From Allium sativum (Eukaryota > Streptophyta > Magnoliopsida > Asparagales > Amaryllidaceae): 64,000 bases of DNA. A model generated the notes under the pieces. The model was not told where the DNA came from, made no database searches, and saw nothing but the letters and a program-made list of their open reading frames with translations. Of the stretch, positions 24,635 through 35,685 are shown piece by piece. Positions within the stretch are counted from its first letter, which is position 1. Each line of letters begins with the position of its first letter. Both the position numbers and the translations under genes were made by a program. The stretch spans positions 481,119,514 to 481,183,513 of the forward strand of contig CM060925.1 of assembly GCA_030737875.1 (NCBI GenBank), given 5' to 3'.

Positions 24635-26120
24635 TTTATAATAAAGTATGAAGCAAAGCTAAATTTTTACATAAGCAGCATAATAGCCGATTAGAATATG
24701 GAACAGTAAAACTCAACGAACAATTCTTGTTTGTAGTCAATAGCTAAAAATAAACAGTAAAATATTTTGAAAATTCCTGAAAATTTCAAATTTTTGAGTA
24801 ATTTACCACATCTTCCAAAAGCCACACTGTGAAGCTGAAATTTCACTGTCTACAATGACTTACGCATATATCTGACCTCATAATGATAATCTATCCCACT
24901 TCATATGCTTTATTATCCATAGTTTCTCCAACTAAAGCAGTGTAGCCATATTATTGTAGAAAAAATATATGTAATGAAGTATGAAGCACTATAAAATCCA
25001 TTATATAAGAAGCAAAGTAACCTTAAAATATGATAAGAAGTAGTCACACCAAACGAATAACTCTTGTTTTAGACATTAGTTTATAATAAAGTACTAAAAA
25101 AGGTTTGAAAATTTAATGAAATTTAAGATCTGTAAGGAAAATATGTAAAAACACAATTCTAAAAAACTGTTGGGAAGATCACTTTAGTATAAGTATTGGT
25201 ACCATCGATTTGGATTTAAAGAGATTCACCCATCTGCTCATTGTGACTATGAAATATCTATTAAATGAGGATGCAAATGTGAGGAAAAACTTAACATACA
25301 TGAAATGCAAAGTTCAAACAGGTTTGTATTATGTTTGGTTATACACAACAATATTTGATCCCTTATTTACCCAGACAAAATACAGTAAATCAAAATGTGC
25401 AAAAGAGTAAATGTATTAACCATTAACATTCGGTTCCATCTAACTCAAAAATCATTTACAATAGGGACATTGTTCTATACTTGATCCAAGTAAATTGTCA
25501 GGGTGACATAAAATTTATAGCACACTTCAAATTGAAGATAAGCAGTTTCTTAAATAATGATAATCGGAGCATTGTGAATCAATAAACCAAATAGTAATTA
25601 TATAACAACAATGTATAAGGAAAATACTATTCAAACAATAAGAAATACTATACCTGCACCAAAACTCTTAACAAATTACTGTACATCAATGTTTACTTTA
25701 CCTACATCATAAAAAATATAATACTACCAATACCATCCAACAAATTACATTTCTTGTCTTATTCTTAATTTTTCTCCTTTAAAATAGAGTTTTTAAATCA
25801 AAATCGAACATAATGATTTTACTCGATATGCTTGTATAAATATTCTTGTCTTTTAATTTATGTCAATCCTTAATTTAGCGAAAGTATCACGATATCTATT
25901 TCAAAAGTCACTATTTCGACTGAAAAAGAAAAAACCAAAAAGGTAAAGAATAGGTAACATAATTATTACCTATTCTGTGTATTATTACTGCACCATTTAT
26001 TTACATATATGCATGCCTATTTTACAATCAATATTCGGTAGAAGTCGATGAGAAATATTCATAGAACATAGCAGTGAATTGAAATTGTACTACAATAAAT
26101 AATAAATAAACATCATGGAT
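24635..26120. other. CACTA interior, nothing recognised
   Basis: About 1.5 kb of AT-rich sequence with no frame above 66 codons and no terminal repeats or structured motif that I can support. The 66-codon frame at 25210-25410 matches no family I know. Confidence 0.4.
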
Positions 26121-26222
26121 ACTCTGAATTGAAGAATAAGATTGAAGAAAATAAGAAGAATATTGAGGAAGCAAAAGATTTTATTGATGAATATTATTTC
26201 TTGTTCAAGGAGTAATGTAACA

Positions 26223-27999
26223 AATTAATACCTGGTTTCAGAATTACTAAAAGGAAGCTTGTGGCTTTTGCGAAGCTAACAATGTGTACATATGTGTTTA
26301 ACAGATGCATTTTTAAAAGCAATATTATTAATAGATAAAAAAGTTCTGACAGTTTCATAATTTGGATGACCAAGTTTCATATGCCATAAAGTAATATTAT
26401 CTGAAACATTATTTCTATTACAATGCTTATTACTACTGCAATCAATATTACTATAAGCATCCACATTGTTGTACCAGAGTTCACCACTTGAATTTCCAGT
26501 CTTCATGTTGTTAAATCTGTAAAGTCCATCATGTAGACTACCCTGTAGTAATATTTCATGACTTAGAATATCTTTGACTAAGTAAAATTTTGGATGAAAC
26601 TCAAAATATACACAATTATCACTGGAAAATTTTGATATACTTAAAAGATTTTTATTTATGGTAGGAACCCTTAGCATGTTATTTAGTTGAATTTGTCTTT
26701 TACCAAAAATAGTTCCTTTGCTAGTATGTGTTATATTTGCAGTCTCACCATTGCCCATATATAAATATTTCATACCTGAGTAATCTTTGCTACCAATGTT
26801 TAAATTCTGAAGATTACTTGTAATATGATGGGTTGCACCTGAGTCTGGATACCATTCCTCAAAGTTACCTTCATCACCCTTATCAGCATTATTACTGCTT
26901 TGACTATCACTGTTGCCTATGCTTGATTTTATTGTAGCAAAATTTGCCTGTGCTTCTTTCTAAGAAAAACTGCCTTGACTGCTTTGTGAACTATTATCTG
27001 GATTGTACCCGAAGTAAAATTTATTTGCCATATGACCAAATTTTTGATAAATTTAACATTTTACACGATTGTTATTATTCCATCGGCCTCTTCCACGACC
27101 TCTCTGACACTGGAAATACCCTCTTTGTGCTTGAAAACCTCCTCTTTGTGATTGAAAACCTCCGCTTTGTGATTGGAAACCTTCTTGAAAACCTCCTCTT
27201 TGTGATTGAAAACCTCTTGAATACGACTTTCTTATCTATTTGAATCATTGTTGTAGTTGTTTCTTTGTTGATTACTTTTAATTGCTGCATAGTTGACAGA
27301 AAAATCACCTTGTATGGTTTTTCTTTGTTCAATCCTTCCTTCATGAGCAAGTAGAGCGGGTCAAACAAACTGCAAGTCAGGTAATGTTTGCTGAGTAGCA
27401 ATAACAGTTATTAATGAGTTATATTCTTCATCAAGTCCACTAGTGATAAAAAATATTTGTTCACTATCACTTATCGTATGCCTAACAGCATTTAATCTAT
27501 CACAAGTATTTTTAAATTTTTCCTAAATATTCTTTCATACTCATGCCTTCTTTTCTGGAGTTTGTAAATCCCTTCTATACTGCATTATCCTAGCTGCAGA
27601 CTGAGAAATAAAAATTTGTTCAATAGACGACCAAATTTCATGAGAATTGTTACATCCTACTATCTGTGATAACAATTTTGAACTTATAGAAGACATAAGC
27701 CATAATCATAATAGACTATCCTGCTTTTGATATCTAACATAATCTAGATTTGAAAAAGTGCTACCATCTTGATTCAAAGTCATGACTGGTGGTATAGTTA
27801 TGGTTCCATTGATGTATTCCAGCTGTCCATAACCTTTTAAGGCAACTTCCACTTGATATTTCCATAATATATAATTGTCTTCATCAAGTGATATGGTAAT
27901 AATTTGACTTTTGGTTTTTATCAAGTTAGTGCTGTTTGGTGGTGGATCAGTGCTAGTGTTGACCATTGATGTAGACTTGGCTTCATTACTATTCGCCAT
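26223..27999 (-). pseudogene. Copia gag-protease-pre-integrase remnant
   Basis: Gag starts at 27999 (MANSNEAKST...), with the copia gag pattern DEDNYILWKYQVEVALKGYG in the first 60 residues. A frame change and stops follow around 27700-27530. Downstream come a glutamine/arginine-rich repeat, protease motif DSGATHH (about 26850) and a clear frame 26276-26773 holding the GAG pre-integrase domain with LWHMKLGHPN and the start of the integrase zinc-binding motif (HICTHC). After a stop, LRKSHKLPF remains and sequence then passes into the LTR. It is non-functional: no catalytic integrase core and no reverse transcriptase. Confidence 0.85.
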
Positions 28000-28510
28000 A
28001 ATTGATCAGAAAAAATGTTTGGCGAGGCAGAAGTAGGAAAATGCAGCCAATGTAATCTTAGATAGAAAGAAATCAAAGAACAATAATAAGGTATATATTG
28101 TATGCCTGGCACGCAATATCAGATCTTGTAGTCGCCTTTGTGCTTGGCAAAACAAGAATGATACTTGTAGCCGCTACAAAAAATACCTATGATTTAGGAG
28201 AGGTAGAATAAACTGGCAGCCAGTTGATCTAGGCGTGGCTAGTTTACAAACCGATGATCCAAAACAATCAAGAGTTGGATGTCCCTTTGGTAAAATCTCC
28301 GATGATGAGAAAAAATAAAACTGAGGAAGAATAAAATAAAACAACTCTTGGTTAGTAGAAAGTCTTTCGGCAATTTGCTCTGATACGAAATTGAAGAATA
28401 AGATTGAAGAAAATAAGAAGAATATTGAGGAAGCAGAAGAATTTATTGATGAATAGTATTTCTTGTACAAGGAGTAATGTAGCAATGGTATGCTTATATA
28501 GAGAAGCATC

Positions 28511-28681
28511 GTAACGGCTAATAGATAATTATAAAACATACTAAATATGATAAAACATGTTCACACGCTAACGACTAATAGATAATTACAAAACATACTA
28601 AATATGATAAAATGTGTTCACACGCTAACGGCTAATAGATAATTACAAAACATACTAAATATGATAAAATGTGTTCACACG
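28511..28681 (-). repeat. 57-bp direct repeats in the copia U3
   Basis: Three near-identical 57-bp units (TAACGRCTAATAGATAATTA start) begin at 28512, 28569 and 28626. Tandem U3 repeats often act as enhancers in copia elements such as Tnt1; that role is an inference here. Confidence 0.8.
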
Positions 28682-28713
28682 CTAACGGCTTTATTGTCTT
28701 CATTACTCTGAAT

Positions 28714-29890
28714 TTAGGAGTTCGCTCAAAAGAACATGTACTGTAGGTATGGTATTTCCAATTTTGTAAATCCACTATGTACAAAGATGATGCTTAAAAT
28801 TATTTGCCATGCAATGAATTCTTAGAGAATTTCCAATATGCTAACAAATTTTAAGCTGTTTTCCTGATTTTACATTATTCCATATAGGATTAAAAATCAT
28901 CAACGCCCTATTTTCTAGTGGATTTAAAAAATTGTTGACACAAAATCATAATGAGAATAAAAGAATTAAAACTTAACACTAAATTTTATAGATGGGTAGT
29001 TAAGCAAGAAAATGACATATTGAATATGAGTGAAATACATATAGTCAGTTCGATAAATCAGTGTAAGATTTCAAGCGTAGAAATCTACAATTGTTTAAGT
29101 AGAGAAGTCGACATAAATTTTCTAGGCAGCTAAGTACATATTGTTAGAATTAATGTGTAATGGTTAAAGATGTGGTAAAAAGGAGAAACACAAGGGATAG
29201 TTATAGTTGCATGTACCAAAAAATACAAATAATTTCTCATGTGTAACAATCAAAGTGTAAACCCTCTAGATCATGAAGCAATTTGTTAAAAGAAACTAAT
29301 TTAGTTGGTTTATAGAGGATACAAAAAGATATTGTTAAAGATAGTAAGCAAACAGTTAAGGATTCCATTATTGGACAGAAGTAAATAAGAGAAAGCTTTA
29401 AAACTATTTGCCTAATTTAGCAATAAGTGAAAACCATCTCAAATTCATAGATTTTAAAATAAAAACTAATGATCTTTGTTTTGCAACAATAGCTAATATT
29501 ATTAGAAAAGCAGGATAGCAACAAATGTGACTAAAGAAAATTCATAATGCAACAGCGGGAATAAATATTTTAAGGCAGAACTTGCATTATAAGATGCAGT
29601 AAGATTGAAAGTTAAATATTGATTTGAAACATAGCTTGTTAGTAAAATTGGTAGTGTACACAGTATAAAAGCATTGGTTATATATTACGATAAAAACTGC
29701 AAATGCGTATATTGTTAAAACAAACATTAGGTAGGAATGCACATTTGAAATAAGTTAAAAAGGAAAAAAAAACATATGTTAAAAAAACAAAGATTTATAG
29801 TATCCATGTGTATCAGTACATCGGTAGGGAATATACAGTTGTTACAGTAAAGACAGTTAAATGTACCTATTTTTAAAACATAATGAACAG
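28714..29890. other. CACTA interior, nothing recognised
   Basis: AT-rich sequence with only short frames (up to 83 codons at 29727-29978, which overlaps the putative exon below in another frame). No motif I can support. Confidence 0.35.
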
Positions 29891-29895
29891 GTACT

Positions 29896-30123
29896 TTAGC
29901 TGTTAGAGTGTGGATCGACATTAAAGTTGTGTGCACGCAGGATACTGAGAAACTCTTCATTAGCAATGTACACACCACCCACTAAGTCGTTGGTTCTTAC
30001 AGTTACCTGTCAAGGCAAAAAGAAATGATTTATTAATAAGGTTTAGTGGTAGTAGATATGTGTAAACATGGTGTTTGGGTTACCTTGCTGATGTAGCTAT
30101 GGATGAAAAATGACAAATTTCGT
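29896..30123 (-). pseudogene. Putative pair of captured exons, gene not recognised
   Basis: On the minus strand a stretch ending AGCAAG precedes a GTAACC donor (30083-30078). A 77-nt intron ends in TTGACAG, and a terminal exon (30006-29896) encodes VTVRTNDLVGGVYIANEEFL and 16 more residues before TAA. Splice signals and an open terminal exon with balanced codon use are unusual in this AT-rich region. I do not recognise the protein. It may be a fragment of a host gene picked up by the CACTA, or the element's own second gene. Confidence 0.35.
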
Positions 30124-30288
30124 TTTTATTCTTGAATAACCACTGATGGTAAGACCTATATATTAGCAATCAGATGAATTACATGAAATGAGGTATATTG
30201 AAATTGACAAACAAACATAATCAAGCTATGCTAGGATGCATAAGGTAATTTTTACAAGCTCAACACCTAGTTGTTGTGCTAGAACTTA

Positions 30289-30478
30289 GTTGTTGTGCTC
30301 GGCACAACAACTTACTAAAAGTCTAAAACTTAGTTGTTGTGCTCGGCACAACAATTTAGTTGATGTCAACTATGTTGTCGTGCCAAGCACAGCAACTAAG
30401 TTGTTGTACCGAGCACAACAACTCAACTTAGCTGTTGTGCCGACCACAACAACAAAGCTATTGTGCCAAGCACAGCAA
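30289..30478. repeat. Cluster of six short hairpins (GTTGTTGTGC type)
   Basis: Arms GTTGTTGTGC/GCACAACAAC with 3-nt loops occur at 30289-30311 (perfect 10 bp) and 30333-30355 (9 bp plus a wobble). Four more degraded copies follow to 30478. Spacers differ, so this is a set of related palindromes and not a simple tandem repeat. It could be a MITE-like or transposase-binding array. Confidence 0.65.
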
Positions 30479-30648
30479 TTTGCCGGGTCATTTCTGGTTT
30501 TTTCATTGGTTTATTCACAAATATCCAATAAATATCTTAAAATCTAGCAAACTGTGTTGCGAATAAACAATGTACTTCGCAACTAAGCTCGAATATTTAT
30601 TTCATACCGATTACAAATGTTATGTATAGACACTACTAGTGATCTCCT

Positions 30649-32627
30649 TGTTAAAGAATATGATGCCATTAATTAAGCTAGAGGATATATTGCCTGATTT
30701 GTGCATTTGGTTTATAATTGGTATTGTATTAATTTGGGCCAAATATGCTCTAGAATATTCTATTCCGGATTATTCCTTTCTTATCTATGAGTAGAGGCAA
30801 ACTATAGCATTGTAATTCAATCAATCAAGCATCTCTTTTGTAATAGCAATCAAGCAATCAATAAAAATGTAGTCTTTTAATTGTTTACCTTTTCATCTCT
30901 CTCTTCTCTCTGAATCTAAATTCTAACATGGTATCAGAGCTATATTAGAAAGGAGAGAGAGGAAGAGTCCATGAAGAAAAAATAAAAAAAATATTTGTTT
31001 CTATCTTTTTCCTCAAAAGCGTCCACTGTTTAAAAAAAATTACATCCCAAAATCACTTTCAATTCTTCACGTTGTCTTCTCCAAACAATCAAAACCGCTT
31101 GTATTGATTTCTCTGAAAAACTCAAACACTGATCTATCCTCTTTTCTTTTTTAATCGAAAATGATTTTGATTTAGGGCTCGTGATTTGGGGAGATAGGCG
31201 AGGGAAGTCTGTGAACACAACGATGGTTTCAGTTTGAAGATGGTGCGATTTTGGGTGATTGTGGCGGACATATTGGTTGTGGGTTGTTCAAAGGCGAGGG
31301 TCGGAGATTTGTTAGTCGTGGTAGTGATTTGCTGGTAGAGGAAAGTGGTTGTTTTTTCCTTTCTGGGGGTAAGGTGTGTCGAGGGCGGTGTACTAAAGAG
31401 AATGGTTTTCAGGCTGTAGAAGTGAGAGTATATTGATGTTTGAAGGGGAAGTTGTAGAAGTAAGAGTATATTGATGTTTGAAGGGGAAGTTTGCATGATG
31501 GTGATGGTTAATGGACATTTTGGAGATGTTGTGTATGTAGAATGTGTTTGTCAGGTGAGTAGTGCCTATTTGGAGCAGATGGTGTGAGTAATGAGTTGTT
31601 TATTAAATGAAAATGAAGATGTCAAGTGCAGTTCAGTCAAGTGGTTGTTTGCGGGACGAGAAAGATGATCAGATTGGTGGATGGCAATGGGTTGTACGGT
31701 GGAGTTAGTGCCGAGGAGTTGATTTATTGAAGGAAGTTGATTTGTTGTGGGTAGTAAAGGTGTAATGGCCTGAGCATGTATTGGGAGAGTTTCTAGTTGT
31801 CGAAGGAAGTTTTGTGCTGGTTGGTTCTTGCTATGGTGGTTGTTAGAGAGTAACATTAGTTTGAAGATGTTTATTGTTCGTTTGATGTCAGTATCGGTAA
31901 CCCTGTTTATTAGGAGGGCAATTGATGTTGATTGAAGGTGGTAGGTGGTACTGTAAGGTATGTTTGGAGGATGAAAACATATGCTGATTCATCCCTATTG
32001 ATTTGGTTTTGTTTTCGTTTGATATGTTTGGGGGATGCAAACATATGCAAACTCATCCCATTTTGGTTTGTTTTATTTTCTTTGTATGTTTGGGGATGCA
32101 AACATACAAATTCATCCGGGACCAGTTTTGTCATTTGGCTGCTCAGATCTTTTGCTTACCGATCAAATTGAAGATAGTTGAGTTGATTGAAGATAGTTGT
32201 TGAGTTGGTTGAAGTAATTGGTATTTGGTGCTTGGTATTTAATGTTACTCTCTAACAAAATTGAAATGGTTGCTCGATCGCTGCTCTTCACTTCTTCACT
32301 TTGTAGCTTCTATTTGGCAAACTCACGATTTTCCGCATCGTGAGTTTGAGGGGGGATGTTAGAGATTATGATGCCACTAATTAAGCTAGATGGTATATTG
32401 CTTGATTTGCGCATTTGGTTTATAATTGGTATTGTATTAATTTGGGCCAAATATGCTCTAGAATATTCTATTCTAGATTATTCCTTTCTTATCTATAAGT
32501 AAAGGCAAGGTATAGCATTGTAATTCAATCTATCAAGCATTTTTTTGTAATAGCAATCAATAAAAATATAGTCTTTTAATTTTTTACCGTTTCATCTCCC
32601 TCTTCTCTCTGAATCTAAATTCTAACA
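30649..32627 (+). mobile_element. Complete miniature non-autonomous LTR retrotransposon, 1979 bp
   Basis: LTRs 30649-30928 (280 bp) and 32357-32627 (271 bp) are highly similar. PBS TGGTATCAGAGC (30929-30940) directly abuts the first LTR. A PPT (GAGGGGGGA, 32348-32356) precedes the second. Perfect CTCCT duplications flank it (30644-30648 and 32628-32632). The 1.4 kb body has no gag or pol; its frames on both strands (for example 31251-31436) match nothing I know. Near 31955-32110 three diverged units carry a hairpin TATGTTTG/CAAACATA. The termini and PBS suggest a copia-derived non-autonomous family. Confidence 0.93.
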
Positions 32628-32893
32628 CTCCTAAGTATACAGCTAAGCAAAATGCACAAGTAAACAACTTAACCATTCGATATTATGAATAATTTATGTG
32701 AGAGTATTTTTGGTGTTGCAAGAACAAAATATTTTAAGATAAAGAAAATATTTGTTGCACTTAACATGACATAATAGTCCCTTGTCTGATGTTCAAGTCG
32801 AAGAACCATCGATATTATTTGATCTAAATATTGAATAGTTTTAGAACAATACAGTGAAATGGAAATGGAAAATAAGCAAAAAATGTAAGTTAT

Positions 32894-32957
32894 CGAGCTT
32901 TGTTCCAACAAGAACTATAGGGACGTCAGATGCATAATGACTTAGCTTAGGAATCCA
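32894..32957 (-). pseudogene. Captured exon of a ROP (plant Rho GTPase) gene
   Basis: The 64-nt exon translates as [20 protein letters not shown] plus LD. It matches the ROP stretch that carries the nucleotide-specificity motif TKLD (guanine recognition), where plant ROPs typically have WIPELRHYAPGVPI and LVGTKLD. An intron acceptor TATTTTCAG lies directly upstream. The expected donor GTAAC is ATAAC, so that site is mutated. I find no neighbouring ROP exons: the P-loop and switch regions are absent. It lies inside the CACTA element, a setting known for gene-fragment capture, and cannot make a GTPase. Confidence 0.75.
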
Positions 32958-32960
32958 CTG

Positions 32961-33900
32961 AAAATACATCCAAAAGCGAGTTCGGCGATGCACAAAAATT
33001 GAATCGCGCAGATCAACAAATTAGAATCTTACAAGAAAAAACAAAAATACATCGTATTTATTGGAAATGAAAAGTGAATAATGAACCCAATCTCTTTGTT
33101 ATATAATGGTCGTTTATATTCATCATTTAACAAATGGAAATGAAATTAGGAACATATAACAAAATACAAATAATTGTCAGATTAACATATAAGGCTACGG
33201 TAAGTATCATAAAGGCTAGTTATGACCAAGAGGCAATATGGTTAACATTAACAAAATGATACAGCAATTTTATAATATTATATTTATTTATTTTGTATAT
33301 CACTTGTCTTCTTCTAGAAATACATGACATCAAAATTTTCGAAAAGAATTAATGTCAAGGAGTACGTCATTCATTAAAACGATGATACCAATGTCAAAAT
33401 TCTGCCACCGTGATAGTTATAATATAATGATTTTCATCTTCATACACTATATCCTTGCATCCATCGATCTCAACATCCATCACCGATTGAACAGAAAACA
33501 TGCGTCAATACAAAGTAAAAAAGATAAATGACTAAAAATTAGGGTTAACATCCATCACCGATTTCACCATGATACTTCGCAATTTCAGACTCAACTAAAA
33601 ACTTGTCTTAACAAAATAAAAGCTCAATAGTCCCACTAAGCTTAGGGCAATCAAACGCGGCTTCGACGGGCACTAATACGAATCGAAATTAAAAAGGATA
33701 ACTTCTAGAGCAGATGAATTGATATTAAAATGGATGAAGGGAAAATGAAAAGAGGGAAATGAATTTGTTACATATTGTGAGAAATGAAAAAATAGCAAAG
33801 GGAGCGAAAATATGATGCTCAAATGAACTGATCCGAAGCATTCTTGATCTACGGTTAGATTTTACCAGTTTGGAGAGGTGCGGATCACAAAAGAAAGTTG
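32961..33900. other. CACTA interior with a small unassigned frame
   Basis: Mostly featureless. A minus-strand frame of 28 codons (about 33400-33486, MDVEIDGCKDIVYEDENHYI start) and a 65-codon frame at 33725-33922 could be exon remnants, but neither is recognised. Confidence 0.3.
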
Positions 33901-33901
33901 A

Positions 33902-33993
33902 TACAGCTATGAGCACTATCAAATTTGATAGGGCTTAAAGCTGTATCAAATCATCACATCCCTGTGTGCCAATTTTTTTGTTTTGGTGTAGTA
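33902..33993. repeat. Right end and subterminal repeats of the CACTA element
   Basis: GATACAGC, TATCAAATTTGATA and GCTGTATC motifs are degraded versions of the left subterminal repeats. The end reads TTTTGGTGTAGTA, with A in place of the expected terminal G, then the AAG duplication. Confidence 0.75.
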
Positions 33994-34950
33994 AAGAGTG
34001 ACCCACATAGCCGTGTGACCGGCCTGATTTTATATCATTTCCCCATTTGTGGGGTCTGACGCTATGTCTTACCTTTTTAACACCACGACAATCATTCACT
34101 TTGAATTCCGCATTGTCAAACTCACAAAATCATCTATTGATTTCTCCAAAAATATCACTGGCATAAAGCTAAGAGAAACAAATTCCTCCACCACCAACGT
34201 AGATATGGTTGAAGAGAACAATGTATATGATCCGTTAGGAATTCTTTGTCAGATATTCATCCATACAAGTTGTCCTGGGACTGGACAAACCGAAGGCACC
34301 ATCCCATCAATCCATCTTAGACAATTTCTACCTTGGACTAACATAGCAACCCTTGCACTTTACTCCGTCTTCAATTATCTTTAGCATAATTGGTTCACAA
34401 CGCTTATGCCTATACGGATTGGTTTTTGGATAATAAATCCAACCAATTTCTCTATATTGACAACGGAATATAAAATTGGCCAATACTTCGATAGCCGGTT
34501 ATTTAACTATTAATAAACAAACATTCATCCAAAGATCCTATTCCCAAAGGGAATACTATTTTTTAGCACCAAACAATCACTGAGCCCTTTTTATTAATAT
34601 TTCATTAATTAAATCATTTCTCAATACATCTTAAATATCCTTATCGATATATTTTCAGACCATTTTTCCCACGAACCCATTCATCTTCTATACTTGGAAA
34701 TTTTTTCCTCATTTTATTTGGAAAACGTTTCCAAATCACATTTACTTGGGTTAAAATGATTGTTGCGTAAAACATCATTAACAACCTAAAATACTGCATT
34801 TCATTAACTATATTTAAATCTAGTATTTAATCTTAATCGTTTCCTTTTCGAAAATCATTTACTATACTTTTCTATTTTAAGGACAAACGTATATTACAAC
34901 ACTTTTTAATTTTATTAACCCATTTGATTCCAAATTCAATATAAAATCTA
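33994..34950 (-). repeat. Family A-related LTR, right part, broken by a copia insertion
   Basis: It continues the LTR broken at 23761. The text from AGTGACCCAC through CCGAAGGCACCATC is collinear with 57319-57618 and with the minus strand of element 2 near 14100-14420. 34380-34700 is a diverged match to 36960-37200 of element 3. The 111-codon frame 34049-34384 crosses this conserved block but is not kept in other copies. Copia sequence begins at about 34953. Confidence 0.7.
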
Positions 34951-34952
34951 TT

Positions 34953-35150
34953 GAGATATATTGCATATTAATGTCAAGTAGATAAGATGAACTGAGTCAT
35001 CTACTTGCTCTATGGATAAGACCTGTTTTATAGGAGTAGTTAAAGATACTGTCATCAGATCCTACCCTTTAGGAAAAATTTGCAGTTGTACTCTATTCAT
35101 TTCTGAGTTTAATAAAATATTTACTACAGCTCAAATATAATTAGCTTTCA
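34953..35150 (+). repeat. Copia 5' LTR (about 198 bp)
   Basis: It ends TTAGCTTTCA immediately before the PBS. The start is taken at TGAGATATATTGC (34952-34953); TGCATATTAATG at 34962 is an alternative. No partner LTR is available to decide. Confidence 0.6.
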
Positions 35151-35685
35151 TGGTATCAGAGCCAAATTTGGGCAATAATAGCTCTAGTTTAACTAGTGAC
35201 TATGCTCAATCAGGCAGCTCAACCATATCACCTCCCTTTGAAAATATTCATAGTTTTATTATTAACTCTCAGAAATTAAATGGAAGCTATTTTCTCCATT
35301 GGTTTCAATCTGTGAAGCTCTTTTTTCAAGGGAAGGGCAAATATGGATATCTGTCAGGATCTGTGGAAACTCTAAAGACCGATGACAAAGGGTACGAGCG
35401 TTGGGAGGTCGAAAACTCAATGTTCATGTCTTGGCTGGTGAATTCCATGGAGCCCAACATTGGAAGAACCGACCACTTTCTTCCAACTTCAAATGCAATT
35501 TGGATAGCAGTAAAAAAACTTATTCTTATTTAGATAATGTTGGTCAATTATTTGAGATAAAAAATCAAATAAGGAAGGCTAAACAAGGAGAAAAAAGTGT
35601 AACTCAATATTACACAGATCTGAAAACTCTTTGGCAGGAATTCGATTTGTTTTATAATTATGAATGGAGTTATGCTAAGGATAGT
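35150..35685 (+). pseudogene. Copia gag, N-terminal part
   Basis: The frame carries the plant copia gag pattern: LNGSYFLHWFQSVKLFFQGK around residues 43-62, then GYERWEVENSMFMSWLVNSM around residues 81-100. A run of seven A at about 35513-35519 shifts the frame. The second frame continues with a typical gag stretch (VGQLFEIKNQIRKAKQGEKS and QYYTDLKTLWQEFD) to 35685, where element 3 is inserted. The residues on each side of the insertion are contiguous in gag. Retrotransposon capsid function is lost. Confidence 0.87.
35151..35162 (+). other. Copia primer-binding site
   Basis: TGGTATCAGAGC is perfect for initiator tRNA-Met and abuts the LTR end. The first ATG of the gag frame (35150) overlaps it. 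Confidence 0.93.

Larger units (their letters stand above)
26130..28702 (-). mobile_element. Deleted Ty1/copia element nested in the CACTA
   Basis: On the minus strand: 5' LTR 28392-28702 (311 bp, inverted ends TGAAGA/TCTTCA), a degenerate PBS (complement of 28377-28388, GCTCTGATACGA), gag, protease, GAG pre-integrase, then a jump to the outer part of the 3' LTR (26130-about 26222, direct repeat of 28392-28484). Reverse transcriptase, RNase H, most of integrase and the U3 of the 3' LTR are deleted. The nonamer ACTCTGAAT occurs outside both ends (26121-26129 and 28705-28713) but is offset by 2 bp on the right, so I do not claim it as a clean target duplication. Confidence 0.82.
23762..33993. 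mobile_element. CACTA transposon, 10.2 kb, carrying captured and nested sequence
   Basis: The left end is CACTACACCAGAAATGCC at 23762. The right end is TTTTGGTGTAGTA at 33993, giving about 13-bp inverted termini with changes including the outermost base. A 3-bp duplication AAG flanks both ends (23759-23761 and 33994-33996), and the host LTR is collinear across the junction. Both ends carry subterminal GATACGGC-type repeats. I recognise no TNP2-type transposase frame, so it is probably non-autonomous. Inside are a 502-bp solo LTR, a deleted copia, a miniature LTR element, a ROP exon, a putative exon pair and a hairpin cluster. Confidence 0.85.
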
